Assembly: GCA_019637335.1 (NCBI GenBank)
Contig: JAHBVV010000013.1
Location: forward strand, 97,234 to 161,233
Direction of reading: 5' to 3'
Source: Candidatus Hydrogenedentota bacterium
GTDB lineage: Bacteria > Hydrogenedentota > Hydrogenedentia > Hydrogenedentales > JAEUWI01
DNA: 64,000 nt
This document shows, in pieces, positions 49,009-57,638 of the stretch (its first letter is position 1; each line of letters starts with the position of its first letter). The notes beneath the pieces were generated by a model. It was not told the DNA's origin, did not search any database, and worked only from the letters and a program-made list of their open reading frames with translations. The translations under genes and the position numbers were made by a program.

Positions 49009-51318
49009 CTAAGGTATTGTGTCGAACCGCACGTAAAACTCCTTCGGTACATCGCCAATCTGAAAGGCCAGTTCGAGGTCTGCGGGCACAGGGACGAAGA
49101 TACGGTTGCTGGTCACGATAGTTGTTGTGGGAAACATCGCGCCGCCCGTTTGGTCGGTTTCCAGTGGGGCCCTGAGTTCTATGTCGTAATACAGGCTAAG
49201 TTCGCCAGTCGCATCCGTGAAGATATAGATTACCCTATGCGCACCCCAGATAATCTTTGTCGTATGCGGCCAGTGCAGGAACTCACCATCGCATTTCATC
49301 ATGCGTTCGGAGAGAGCCAGGAACATCTGGAAATTATTGAGTTTGGGGTGCTGCGCCGAGACTGTAAGAACCTTCATGTCGCTCTGGAATCCGTCGCGCA
49401 TAATCGGCGGAGCCGGCTCAATGCTATTCGCCAAGAAACTCGATTCATCACTGGCGATAATGTCTGGAAACTCACTCTCAACGCTGCCGACCTGATCTCG
49501 GCTGACCTGCTGCCGTTGCGTGGTACTGCGCCCCCGGGAAGTACGAAGAACTTCCGAAAATTCCACTTTTCCCGCGAGATAATCCGCAAGGAGCGGCTCG
49601 ATCGCGCCGTAATCGCTATCTTGCAGGCGGAATAGTTCCTTCTGTTCTTTCAGTCGTCGGTAGAGCGCATCGCGACCTTGCTTTGTGGATGACGGTACGT
49701 GGTCGCGGATGTGCGGGTATAGATGTTCACGAACGAAATCCTTCATGAATCCGTCGAAGACTTCGCGCGACGTCAAGTAGCATTCGAGGACTATCTTTAC
49801 TGGGTCAATGCTCCTGGCGATGGACAACTGTATCATTCCGTCATTCCTCTCGACATTGAACGACACACCGTGGCTAATGGTGGCGAACGCAGCATCGACA
49901 TCGGGCATAAGGTAGTCATCAAGAAGTATCCCCCGAAGCCGCACAAGGAACATGGCCTCTTCCAAAGTCAATTCGCGATGGGGAATTCTATCTATGAGCG
50001 TGCTCTCCGGGACTTCCTCTAACCTAACGATTTGCGTGAGGTACCTCACTTGGAGCTTGCGCCGTGGATTTGCTTGGCTGACATGGAGCAAATTAGCCTG
50101 ATCGCTGGCAAATCGATTAAGGATTGTCTGGTCTTGCCCCTTGTAATAGAACTTGCTCTTGTGGGGCTCGTATGCTGTGACTTCACCAAGAGAAATTGAA
50201 ACCCCTTCAGGACGAACGGTAATCTTCACCTTCTCGGCAAGTGTGGTGAGATTGTGAGACATGACGTAACTTTGGAACTCTTGGTTGCCGTCAGCGGAAT
50301 CGGTCCTAGCGATGTCAACGGACGCCTCGGCTTCGACCATCTCAACTATCGCGGCAACTTGCTGTACACTTTGGCGGCTAAGCGCTTCGCGTCCGGCCGT
50401 GGGAAGCAAAATATCGAGATTGACGAAGCCGCCCAGCCCGTAGTAACCCGAGACTGGAATAGGTGCGAGTCCAAACAAGTTGCGAAATCCATGAGTCGGC
50501 CCGCCCTGTTGCACAAGAAAGACTTCTCCATCAATCGGGCTGCCGTTCAATGAAATCTCCCTGAGCTGGACAAGCAGACGATGCTGTCCATTCAGCGAAA
50601 CTTCAAGCGTTCCCGCGAGGTTGCCACGGGAGATTGAACGCGTTGAGACAATGGCATAGTTTGCTGCCCTGCTGGCCAGCGTGTCCGGGAAGCTCTGTTG
50701 GCTAATATTTCGACCGTTGACCGCTACCGGGACCGGGAGGAAACGAACGTACTGTTCGAGGTACTCGCAGACCCCGGCAGCGTCAATCGAGAACGATGGG
50801 TCTAGTTCCGCAATAATTAAGGTGCCGGATCCCCGGTCGTCAGAAATGCGCTCAAAGTCAATACAATCCTGTCCAATTTTGAGGTTATCGCGCCTAGCGC
50901 CGCTCACCAAAGTCACATCGGAGTTGATCGGTCGGGTTTCGACACGAAGATCTACACATACTCCGAAATTGGCCATTGCTCCGATCCCGAACGTGCCAAT
51001 TACGCCGGAGCGCTGCGCGAGTTCGGACTTTTTACCGCTCGACCCGGCCTTCCAAAAATTGTTCCTGAGGACCTCTTCACTCATGCCGATTCCGTCATCG
51101 CGCACGGTCAACTTGCCCTCATTCACAGTGATCTCAATGTTTCGCTCGGCAGCTGGGATCTGTTCAACACAACAGCGCATAAGTATTGCATCGTATGCGT
51201 TCTGTACATTCTCCCTTAAGAAGGCTTTAGGGGAATCGTAGATCTCTGAAGTGAGAATCCTGAGAATCCTGCTGGTTTCCACCTCAAATGAGATACGTTC
51301 CTTTGTCTGATCGCTCAT
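49009..51318 (-). CDS. HSP90/GHKL-type ATPase, large, in low-GC insert
   Basis: A 769-residue protein starting MSDQTKERISFEVETSRILR, close to the start of HtpG. The Bergerat ATP-binding fold is intact: N-box RENVQNAYDA (Glu36, Asn37, Asn40), G1 DDGIGM (74-79) and G2 GVIGTFGIGAMANFG (105-119). Residues about 125-330 fit the rest of an HSP90-like N and middle region. The C-terminal 430 residues are unlike HtpG: a helical part (LKEQKELFRLQDSDYGAIEP), a low-complexity linker around SRGRSTTQRQQVSRDQ, and a beta-rich end (TTKIIWGAHRVIYIFTDATG) with a hydrophobic core. It overlaps the phosphoesterase stop by 4 bp. Family members of this mixed type occur in bacterial conflict loci; the role here is inferred. 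Confidence 0.85.
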   Translation of the reverse strand: MSDQTKERISFEVETSRILRILTSEIYDSPKAFLRENVQNAYDAILMRCCVEQIPAAERNIEITVNEGKLTVRDDGIGMSEEVLRNNFWKAGSSGKKSELAQRSGVIGTFGIGAMANFGVCVDLRVETRPINSDVTLVSGARRDNLKIGQDCIDFERISDDRGSGTLIIAELDPSFSIDAAGVCEYLEQYVRFLPVPVAVNGRNISQQSFPDTLASRAANYAIVSTRSISRGNLAGTLEVSLNGQHRLLVQLREISLNGSPIDGEVFLVQQGGPTHGFRNLFGLAPIPVSGYYGLGGFVNLDILLPTAGREALSRQSVQQVAAIVEMVEAEASVDIARTDSADGNQEFQSYVMSHNLTTLAEKVKITVRPEGVSISLGEVTAYEPHKSKFYYKGQDQTILNRFASDQANLLHVSQANPRRKLQVRYLTQIVRLEEVPESTLIDRIPHRELTLEEAMFLVRLRGILLDDYLMPDVDAAFATISHGVSFNVERNDGMIQLSIARSIDPVKIVLECYLTSREVFDGFMKDFVREHLYPHIRDHVPSSTKQGRDALYRRLKEQKELFRLQDSDYGAIEPLLADYLAGKVEFSEVLRTSRGRSTTQRQQVSRDQVGSVESEFPDIIASDESSFLANSIEPAPPIMRDGFQSDMKVLTVSAQHPKLNNFQMFLALSERMMKCDGEFLHWPHTTKIIWGAHRVIYIFTDATGELSLYYDIELRAPLETDQTGGAMFPTTTIVTSNRIFVPVPADLELAFQIGDVPKEFYVRFDTIP

Positions 51319-52799
51319 ATCCTCACCTTTACAGCGTATTTGTTGCGCATTTCTATCACGGACGAATCCGTAGCTCCGCAGACCACTGGCAACTTGAGCA
51401 CTTCGGCGAGGCGGGGCCGCAAGCCAAGCTCCCATAACGCATCCATGAGCGCAATCGTCTCAGCTGGGCCTTCCGGCGGATCGAAATTATCGACGACCGC
51501 CGACACGTCATGTAGTTGCTTGTAGCACTCAAGGAGCAGCCGGCGCGCGAGAGGATCCGCGTCATTGATCGCAAGCGGTGCCAATATGTCCGCCGCAGCT
51601 TGGAATTCTCCGGTGTTGTAGAGCGTCTGTGCGTTGTTCAACAGCATAGTGGTTCGATCAAGCCTGGCAAAGGGCTGAGGTGGCGAATCGAAAGTGAAAT
51701 CGATGAAGCTTGTCCGGTTCGGCGGCAGAGAGCGGGGGCCGAAAATTGGCATATCCAATTTGTCATTCTGCATTTCCCGCAAATGAAGGCGTCCAGACCT
51801 AGCGGTCGGGTCGATCTCGATAATGTTGTAGGCGCGCCCGTGCCGGAAAGCTGCACCGCCACAAAGGGTGCCAGCACTGATGACGGTCATGCGCCGCTCT
51901 TGCACATGTCGGAACTTGATGTCGAGAAAGGCCGGCCGGTGTTGGTGCCCGTGAAATCCGAGACTGAAACCAATGTCAATCAGGTTCTGAAGGATTTCAG
52001 AATCCATATAGTCCGACGCAGTCGGTGATCCTTCCGTATTGTGGTGCCATACCGCGACGCGGATCGGTTCACGGGAGAGCGAAATATCGCGAAGCCAGGT
52101 GTCAGCCTCCGCTATACAGTCGGGGTGAATAGCGCCCTGACGGTTAAGCAAGTCGTTATTGTAACAGCTCGAGAACCCGACGACGGCGATACCGTAGTCG
52201 GGGTAGTCGAAGAAATCAAGCTGCCGAGTCGACTCCTTCCCATAATGTCGCTTACCTTCGTAGAATGCCTCGTAGAATTCACAAAACGCTGTAAGACGCT
52301 CGTCGTAGACGGTGGGGTCATCGATCTCGTAGAGAGCGAACTCCTCCCAACTCCAGCGAAACTTTGAGTTTGGGCGGAAGAGTTGGCCGACGAGAGCCCT
52401 TCGTGCATCCGGGTGGACTTCGCGTCTCTTAGTACTTCGGCGAAACACTTCATCGCTAACATCGTGGTTACCAGGGACGATCACGACGCGGTCTTTGTCA
52501 CCATCGACGAATTCATCTGCGACAGTATTTAGAAAGGTGGTGGCTTCATCGTATTGGCGCTTGAGCAATACCTTCGCGTCAGCCGTATCGTGCTTGACTC
52601 CTTGGACGATATCACCGCTAACTATGACAAAGTTAGGCGCTGGGATTCTCGGATCCTCATTGGACGTATAATTGTCACGGTCCCGCATAAGCGTACTGAG
52701 CAGCACCTTATTGCTGATTGGATTACCAGGTTCACGGTGCAGATCGGATAAGTGAAGGATATTCAGCGTCTTTTCATTTGGCGTTGCCGTGTTCTGCAT
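51315..52799 (-). CDS. Calcineurin-like metallophosphoesterase with C-terminal helical repeat
   Basis: A 494-residue protein. The ATG at 52799 is preferred over an in-frame TTG at 52814. Metal-binding motifs are complete: HLSDLHR (Asp19, His21), VSGDIV (Asp63), GNHD (110-113), VWHHN and HGHQHRP. Such enzymes hydrolyse phosphodiesters, nucleotides or nucleic acids. Two long insertions (residues about 115-205, RRSTKRREVHPDARR to RQLDFFDYPDYG) distinguish it from housekeeping phosphodiesterases. The last 140 residues are helical, TPR-like (LLNNAQTLYNTGEFQAAADI, LARRLLLECYKQLHDVSAVV), suggesting a sensor or partner-binding part. It is the first gene of a two-gene unit with the HSP90-like ATPase (ATGA overlap). 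Confidence 0.87.
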   Translation of the reverse strand: MQNTATPNEKTLNILHLSDLHREPGNPISNKVLLSTLMRDRDNYTSNEDPRIPAPNFVIVSGDIVQGVKHDTADAKVLLKRQYDEATTFLNTVADEFVDGDKDRVVIVPGNHDVSDEVFRRSTKRREVHPDARRALVGQLFRPNSKFRWSWEEFALYEIDDPTVYDERLTAFCEFYEAFYEGKRHYGKESTRQLDFFDYPDYGIAVVGFSSCYNNDLLNRQGAIHPDCIAEADTWLRDISLSREPIRVAVWHHNTEGSPTASDYMDSEILQNLIDIGFSLGFHGHQHRPAFLDIKFRHVQERRMTVISAGTLCGGAAFRHGRAYNIIEIDPTARSGRLHLREMQNDKLDMPIFGPRSLPPNRTSFIDFTFDSPPQPFARLDRTTMLLNNAQTLYNTGEFQAAADILAPLAINDADPLARRLLLECYKQLHDVSAVVDNFDPPEGPAETIALMDALWELGLRPRLAEVLKLPVVCGATDSSVIEMRNKYAVKVRI

Positions 52800-52945
52800 T
52801 GGTACCCCGTCCAAGTATAGTTCAGGTTAGATAATCCGCCTTACGTTCGTTACCGCGTTATTCTAAAAGATGCGGAACTACAATACCACGGTGATTGGCC
52901 CGTATTAAATCTCTCACCAGTGTTTAGAGTTCTCTTAATGGCCGC

Positions 52946-54001
52946 GTGGCGCGGGTGGAATCGGCGATGGCCCCGCAGCAATACGAAATTGCGGGCGCCG
53001 TGGAACAGGTGAACGTGGCGAAAGTGGTGCGGGAGACGGCGTTGAGCTATGCCGCGATGACCATCGATGTGCCGCGCATCGCGTTGGTTCCCCGGGGCGA
53101 GAGCGCGGGCCGCTATGTCGATTTTGATCTGGACTTGAAGACCATACGCCCGCAGCCGGTGGAGAGCGATCTCATTTCGCAGGGGCTGCACGACGCGAAA
53201 CGATACAGCGTCAGCGGCGGCGACGGCATTGTTGAGGAGGAGCGGCTGGACGACTACCTGGTGCGCGGGCTGGCGGCGTTTGGCGACGTCAACTACGACG
53301 TGGATGCGCCCCTGCTGTACCGGCTGGCGGGGCAGATGGTGGCGCACCTGCGTTCGTACCTGAAAGACGACGACGAGGTGCACAACGTGCTCCAGTACCA
53401 CCAGGCGCCGCTGGTGAAGCTCATCCACGCGCAGATGCAGGCGCATTACGAGGATATGACGGCGGAGTATGACGTGAAGGTGACGCGGGAGTTCACGACA
53501 ATACGGGCCCTGCCGATAAAGGCGCCCGATGGCGAGGATGTGCGCGATTTTCGCCTGCCGGTGGAGGACAAGCAACGGATCCGCCGGATGGTCTTTGGCG
53601 GGTTCAGGAAATGCGTTTATCCGATGCAGCGCTTTGATGCGGACTCCGAGCGGCGGCTGGCGGTGGTGCTGGAGAATGACGATGCGGTGGAAAAGTGGGT
53701 CCGACTGAACAAGGGCGACATTCACATCCAATACGATCGCGAGGGGGCGTTGTACGTGCCGGATTTCGTGGTCGAAACGGGCGCGGCGAAGTATTTGTGC
53801 GAACCGAAGGCCGATAACGAGATGGGGGACGAGACGGTGCTTGCGAAGGCGCGGGCGGCGGCGGTGTGGTGCATGCAGGCGACGGCGCACGGGCAGGGCA
53901 ATGGGGGCAAGCCGTGGCATTATCTGTTGATCCCGGATACGGCGATTCAGGAGAACAAGACGTTGCAGGGGCTGTCGGCGGCGCACCGGGTTGTGTCGTA
54001 G
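52946..54001 (+). pseudogene. Type III restriction-like Res subunit, C-terminal remnant
   Basis: The 351-residue frame (GTG start) corresponds to the C-terminal part of type III R subunits and related DEAD/DEAH nucleases. RLNKGDIHIQYDREGALYVP leads into the nuclease core PDFVVETGAAKYLCEPK, a PD-(D/E)xK site with Asp, Glu and Lys. LAKARAAAVWCMQATAHGQG and GGKPWHYLLIPDTAI follow, as in the family. The helicase half, including Walker A and DEAD boxes, is missing; complete enzymes are about 900-1000 residues. The upstream edge coincides with the jump from AT-rich to GC-rich DNA at about 52940. Best read as a fragment left by deletion or insertion; a short independent protein is less likely. Confidence 0.75.
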
Positions 54002-54148
54002 CGCCCGGTGCGCCAATTGGGCGTGCTTTGTCGCGGGCGGGCCGATGGTGCGCCGTGGCGGAAGCGCGGGCGATGCTTTAAGGGGGTTGATGGCGGATCG
54101 GGTTTCCCAGGCGCCGCTCGTGTGGGGTGGAATGGGTGGGGTCGGGGC

Positions 54149-54198
54149 GGCGTTGCTCCAGGCACACGAACGCGCCTCGGGCGCGATCGCGTGGCACG
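54149..54198. repeat. 50-bp dispersed repeat, copy 1
   Basis: ggcgttgctccaggcacacg followed by a palindromic centre (GCGCC-TC-GGGCGC) and atcgcgtggcacg. The same 50 bp, with changes mainly in the palindromic centre, occurs at 59244-59293. The compensating changes keep the stem paired. Confidence 0.8.
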
Positions 54199-54458
54199 TT
54201 GGTTGTGGTGGATTGAAGGGGTGCGCGGTGTTGTGGGGGTGGTTGTTGCCGCGGGCAGGAATGCCCGCGATCCTGTCGATGGCGCGCCGCCGGCTGTTTT
54301 CACAGGGTTGGGCACCGTGGACGCGTGTCGGGAGAGCGCCGGTTCCGGGGGATATCGCATACGGGCGTGTCCGCGCCCCTGCGCGCCGGTCTTTCGTGGT
54401 TTGTGGGTGTTTGTATGCCCGCACCGCCAGGCAACACAATACGCGCTATAACAAATAT

Positions 54459-54490
54459 GCCCCCGGCGCTGTTGGTCGCCGGGGGCTTTT
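54459..54490. terminator. Hairpin terminator at the end of the first Gfo/Idh/MocA gene
   Basis: GCCCCCGGCG (54459-54468) pairs with CGCCGGGGGC (54477-54486) around an 8-base loop. TTTTC follows on the + strand and ATATTTG on the minus strand. It lies 25 bp beyond the stop of the minus-strand gene and may work in both directions. Confidence 0.8.
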
Positions 54491-54511
54491 CTTTGTGTTG
54501 TTTCGGGGGGA

Positions 54512-55918
54512 TTAGCAGGGGAGCTCCCACTCCTTGCGGTATTCCTTGCTGATGAGGGCGGCGGCGTCTTTGTCGTTGGTTACCTGGCCCTTGATGTTGT
54601 CCCAGTGGAGCTTTTTGCCGGTGCGGACGGCGAGGTTGCCGAAGTTGACCATTTCGGTGAAGGGTCCGGAGTATTCGAAGCTTGAACCGGGGGCGGGGCC
54701 GCCCTTGATGCCGTCGATCCAGTTTTTGTAGTGGTTCCCGCCTTCGACGCGCGGGATGGTGGGCGCGGGGCGGGTGTAGTCCGCCATATTCACGGCGGGG
54801 AGCAGGCGGGACTCGCCGCCGTAGGTTCCGGTGGTGAGGATGCCGCCGGAGCCGATGTAGAGCGAGCCGTTGCCGCCGTCGCCGATTTTTTCATCGGCGG
54901 GGACGCCTTCGGGGCGCGGGGGCAGGTTGTAGATCTTCTCGCCGGAGGCGGGGTCGACTTTGAAGCCGTCGTACCAGAAGACATCGACGGGTTTCATGCC
55001 GGCGCGCGCGGGGAAGCTGTACTTAACGATGGAGGAGGTGGGCGGTGATTCGGGGGTGCTTCCCTCCTGGGCGATCAACTCGACGGTGTAATACGCGGCC
55101 TCATTGAGCTTGAGGGCGCGGTAGGCGGGGTCCATGATATGGCAGGCCATGTCGCCGAGGGCGCCGCAGCCGAAATCCCACCAGCCGCGCCAGTTGAAGG
55201 GGGCGTAGCCCTCGTTGTATTCGCGCAGGGGGGCGGGGCCGATCCAGAGGTCCCAGTCCATGGTTTCGGGGATGGGCTGCGCGGGCAGCGCGGCGGCCAT
55301 GCCCTGGGGCCAGATGGGACGGTTGGTCCAGGTGTATACGGTCTGCACGTCGCCGATGGCGCCGTCCCAAAGCATTTCGCAAAGTTCGCGGACGCCGTCG
55401 CCGGAGTTGCCCTGGTTGCCCATCTGGGTGATAACGCCGGTCTCTTTGGCGAGATTGGTGAGGAGGCGCGCCTCGGCGACAGTGTGGGTGAGGGGTTTCT
55501 GAACGTAGACGTGTTTGCCCATGCTCATGGCGAGGTAGGCGGCCGGGGCGTGGGTGTGATCGGGGGTGGAGATGGTGATGGCGTCGATTTCCGGCATTTC
55601 TTCGAGCATTTTCCGGAAATCTTTGTACTGCTTCGCGTTGGGGAGCTTGTAGAAAGCTTCGCCGGCGCGGTTCCAGTCGACATCGCAGAGGGCGACGACG
55701 TTCTCGCCGAGCTTGTGGCAGTCCATGATATCGCCGAGGCCCTTGCCACCGGCTCCGATGGAGGCCACGTTGAGCTTTTCGTTGGGGGAGTATTTCTTGG
55801 GGACGACGCGGGCGGTGTTGGGGGCCGCGCTCTGGGTGGTTGCGCAGCCGCCGAGGGCGGCCGCGGTGGTGGTGGTGGCGGCCAGGAAGGCGCGCCGGGA
55901 TAGCTTGGACTGATTCAT
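54512..55918 (-). CDS. Tat-exported Gfo/Idh/MocA family oxidoreductase, paralogue 1
   Basis: A 468-residue protein; the ATG at 55918 has GAGGAA eight bases upstream. The N-terminus MNQSKLSRRAFLAATTTTAA carries a twin-arginine signal and GGC could be a lipobox (LGGC at 22-25), so a Tat lipoprotein is possible. The NAD-binding part reads LNVASIGAGGKGLGDIMDCH; GKHVYVQKPLTHTVAEARLL is the EKP-like catalytic Lys motif (QKP variant). The C-terminal domain has PFNWRGWWDFGCGALGDMAC and SGPFTEMVNFGNLAVRTGKK. Members act on sugars or inositols with bound NAD(P); this Tat subgroup is expanded in Planctomycetes and Hydrogenedentes. First of three tandem paralogues. Confidence 0.93.
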   Translation of the reverse strand: MNQSKLSRRAFLAATTTTAAALGGCATTQSAAPNTARVVPKKYSPNEKLNVASIGAGGKGLGDIMDCHKLGENVVALCDVDWNRAGEAFYKLPNAKQYKDFRKMLEEMPEIDAITISTPDHTHAPAAYLAMSMGKHVYVQKPLTHTVAEARLLTNLAKETGVITQMGNQGNSGDGVRELCEMLWDGAIGDVQTVYTWTNRPIWPQGMAAALPAQPIPETMDWDLWIGPAPLREYNEGYAPFNWRGWWDFGCGALGDMACHIMDPAYRALKLNEAAYYTVELIAQEGSTPESPPTSSIVKYSFPARAGMKPVDVFWYDGFKVDPASGEKIYNLPPRPEGVPADEKIGDGGNGSLYIGSGGILTTGTYGGESRLLPAVNMADYTRPAPTIPRVEGGNHYKNWIDGIKGGPAPGSSFEYSGPFTEMVNFGNLAVRTGKKLHWDNIKGQVTNDKDAAALISKEYRKEWELPC

Positions 55919-56087
55919 GGAACGGTTTCCTCGTTGCGAAAGACACGTGCGGGGTAGGGGGCTCCCACCGCCCCGATACATCGTAGTATGGTAGCGCAAC
56001 GGGCGGGAATAATCCATTCGGCGGGTGGACGGAGTGGACGCAGTGGGCGCAGTGTTGATGGAGGTGGCGGGTTTTGTTTCCGGCGGT

Positions 56088-57449
56088 TCAGGGGTCCACG
56101 GGGAGCGTCCATCCGTTCTGGTATTCTTTGGAGAGGAGGGCCTGGGCGGCGGGGTTGTTCAGGACGGCGCCGTTGGCGAAGTCGTATTTGACCTTCTCCC
56201 CCACTCTGAGCGCGATGTTCCCGACGAGGATCATCTCGGTGAAGGGTGCGGCGTAGTCGAAGCTGGAGCAGGCCGGGTCGCCGCCTTTGCAGGCCTCGAT
56301 CCAGTTGCGGTAGTGTGAGCCGCTTACGCGGGGGAGGATTTCCGGGGGCAGGGTGTAGCGCTCCATGCGGGCTGCGGGGAGCAGGCTGGTGGTTGTGCCG
56401 TAGGTCCCCGTGCCGAGGACGCCGGCGGTCCCGATGAGGAAGGAGCCGCCGTCTTTGTCGCCGAGCCGCTCGCCGTTGGGGACGCCGGGCGGGCGCTGTG
56501 GCAGCTTGCCGCCGTCGTGCCAGTAGAGGTCGACCGGGGGCATGCCGGCGCGTTCGGGGAAGCTGAATTTGAGTACGCAGGCGGCGGGGGTCTGCACGTC
56601 GCTGCCTCCCTCGGCGAGGACGGGTTCGACGGTGAAGGCGGCAGCCTCGCCGAGCTTCAGGGCCCAGTAGGGGGCGTCGAGGACGTGGCAGGCCATGTCG
56701 CCGAGGGCGCCGCAGCCGTAGTCCCACCAGACGCGCCATTTATTGGGGTGGAGGATTTCGCTGTAGGGCCTGCGGGGGCCGCAGCCGAGCCAGAGGTCCC
56801 AATCGAGCTGCTCCGGGACTGGTTCGCCGGATTCCAGGGCGGCGGGGTCGCGGTGCCAGCGGCGTCCGGGGCGGTCGGTCCAGGCGTGGGCTTCGCGGAC
56901 CTCGCCGATTTCGCCGGACCAGAGAATCTCGCAGAAGCGCCGCGCGCCGGCACTGGAGTGGCCCTGGTTGCCCATCTGCGTGACGACGCCGGTTTCTGCG
57001 GCGGTGCGGGCGAGGAGGCGCGCTTCCATGGGCGTGTGGGCGAGTGGTTTCTGGACGTAGACGTGCTTGCCGAGCTTCATGGCGGTGTAGGTGGCGGGGG
57101 CGTGCATGAAATCGGGCGTGGAGATGGTCACGGCGTCGATCTCGGGCATGGCCTCCAGCATTTCGCGGAAATCAATGAAGCGCCGGGCGTCGGGCAGGCG
57201 GTAGAAGGCCTCTTCGGCGCGCTTCCAGTCCACGTCGCAGAGGGCGACAACGTTTTCCTTGCGGCAGTTCATGATGTCGGTCAGGCCCTGGCCACCGACG
57301 CCGATGGCGGCGACGTTGAGCTTCTCGTTGGGCGATAGCTTGCGGGGGACGACGCGGGCATCGTTGGCGCGGGCCGTGGTGGCGGCGAGGAGCGCGGTGG
57401 TGGTGGTTGCGGCGAGGAAGGCGCGGCGGGTGAGGGTGTCGTGTATCAT
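56088..57449 (-). CDS. Tat-exported Gfo/Idh/MocA family oxidoreductase, paralogue 2
   Basis: A 453-residue protein with AGGAG nine bases before the ATG. The Tat signal is LTRRAFLAATTTTALLAATT; unlike paralogue 1 it has no lipobox Cys. Dinucleotide motif LNVAAIGVGGQGLTDIMNC, catalytic motif VYVQKPLAHTPMEARLLART, then MGNQGHSSAGARRF and DYGCGALGDMACHVLDAPYW. It is the most divergent of the three: it lacks the THAP of the TPDHTHAP motif (TPDFMHAP here) and ends GWTLPVDP where the others end ELPC. It may therefore act on a different sugar. It lies 170 bp from paralogue 1 and 190 bp from paralogue 3. Confidence 0.93.
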   Translation of the reverse strand: MIHDTLTRRAFLAATTTTALLAATTARANDARVVPRKLSPNEKLNVAAIGVGGQGLTDIMNCRKENVVALCDVDWKRAEEAFYRLPDARRFIDFREMLEAMPEIDAVTISTPDFMHAPATYTAMKLGKHVYVQKPLAHTPMEARLLARTAAETGVVTQMGNQGHSSAGARRFCEILWSGEIGEVREAHAWTDRPGRRWHRDPAALESGEPVPEQLDWDLWLGCGPRRPYSEILHPNKWRVWWDYGCGALGDMACHVLDAPYWALKLGEAAAFTVEPVLAEGGSDVQTPAACVLKFSFPERAGMPPVDLYWHDGGKLPQRPPGVPNGERLGDKDGGSFLIGTAGVLGTGTYGTTTSLLPAARMERYTLPPEILPRVSGSHYRNWIEACKGGDPACSSFDYAAPFTEMILVGNIALRVGEKVKYDFANGAVLNNPAAQALLSKEYQNGWTLPVDP

Positions 57450-57581
57450 GGCGTTGGGCTCCTGTTGCGCTTGTCTTCGGGGCAGTGTATTCGACGGGGC
57501 GTGGGGAGGTTCAAGTTTCGGGAGACGCGCGGGACAACAGGGACAGCAGGGACGACGCGGGACGCGCTTTCCTACAGTAAA

Positions 57582-57608
57582 GGCCCCGCGGGGGGCGCCC
57601 GCGGGGCC
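57582..57608 (-). terminator. Perfect 11-bp stem after paralogue 3
   Basis: GGCCCCGCGGG (57582-57592) pairs with CCCGCGGGGCC (57598-57608) with a 5-base loop. On the minus strand TTTACTG follows. It lies 31 bp beyond the stop of the minus-strand gene ending at 57639. The U-run is weak, so termination strength is uncertain. Confidence 0.7.
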
Positions 57609-57638
57609 GTGGATTAGAGATGCGATTGTATTATGCGA

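Larger units (their letters stand above)
54002..54511. other. Intergenic, GC- and T/G-rich, no confident gene
   Basis: 510 bp between the nuclease remnant and the first Gfo/Idh/MocA gene. It has unusual runs of TGG/GGTG, one copy of a 50-bp dispersed repeat (54149-54198) and a terminator hairpin near its right end. Frames through it (for example MADRVSQAPLVWGG) are low-complexity products of biased composition. Confidence 0.5.

Noticed and set aside
48430..54001. Low-GC insert considered as an integrated plasmid or prophage
   Set aside because: No integrase, transposase, replication or phage structural gene, no tRNA and no flanking direct repeats were found; only cargo genes are visible.
52850..54439. 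529-residue open frame on the minus strand over the nuclease remnant
   Set aside because: Pro/Arg/His-rich shadow. The plus strand carries the PD-(D/E)xK motif and the expected family pattern.
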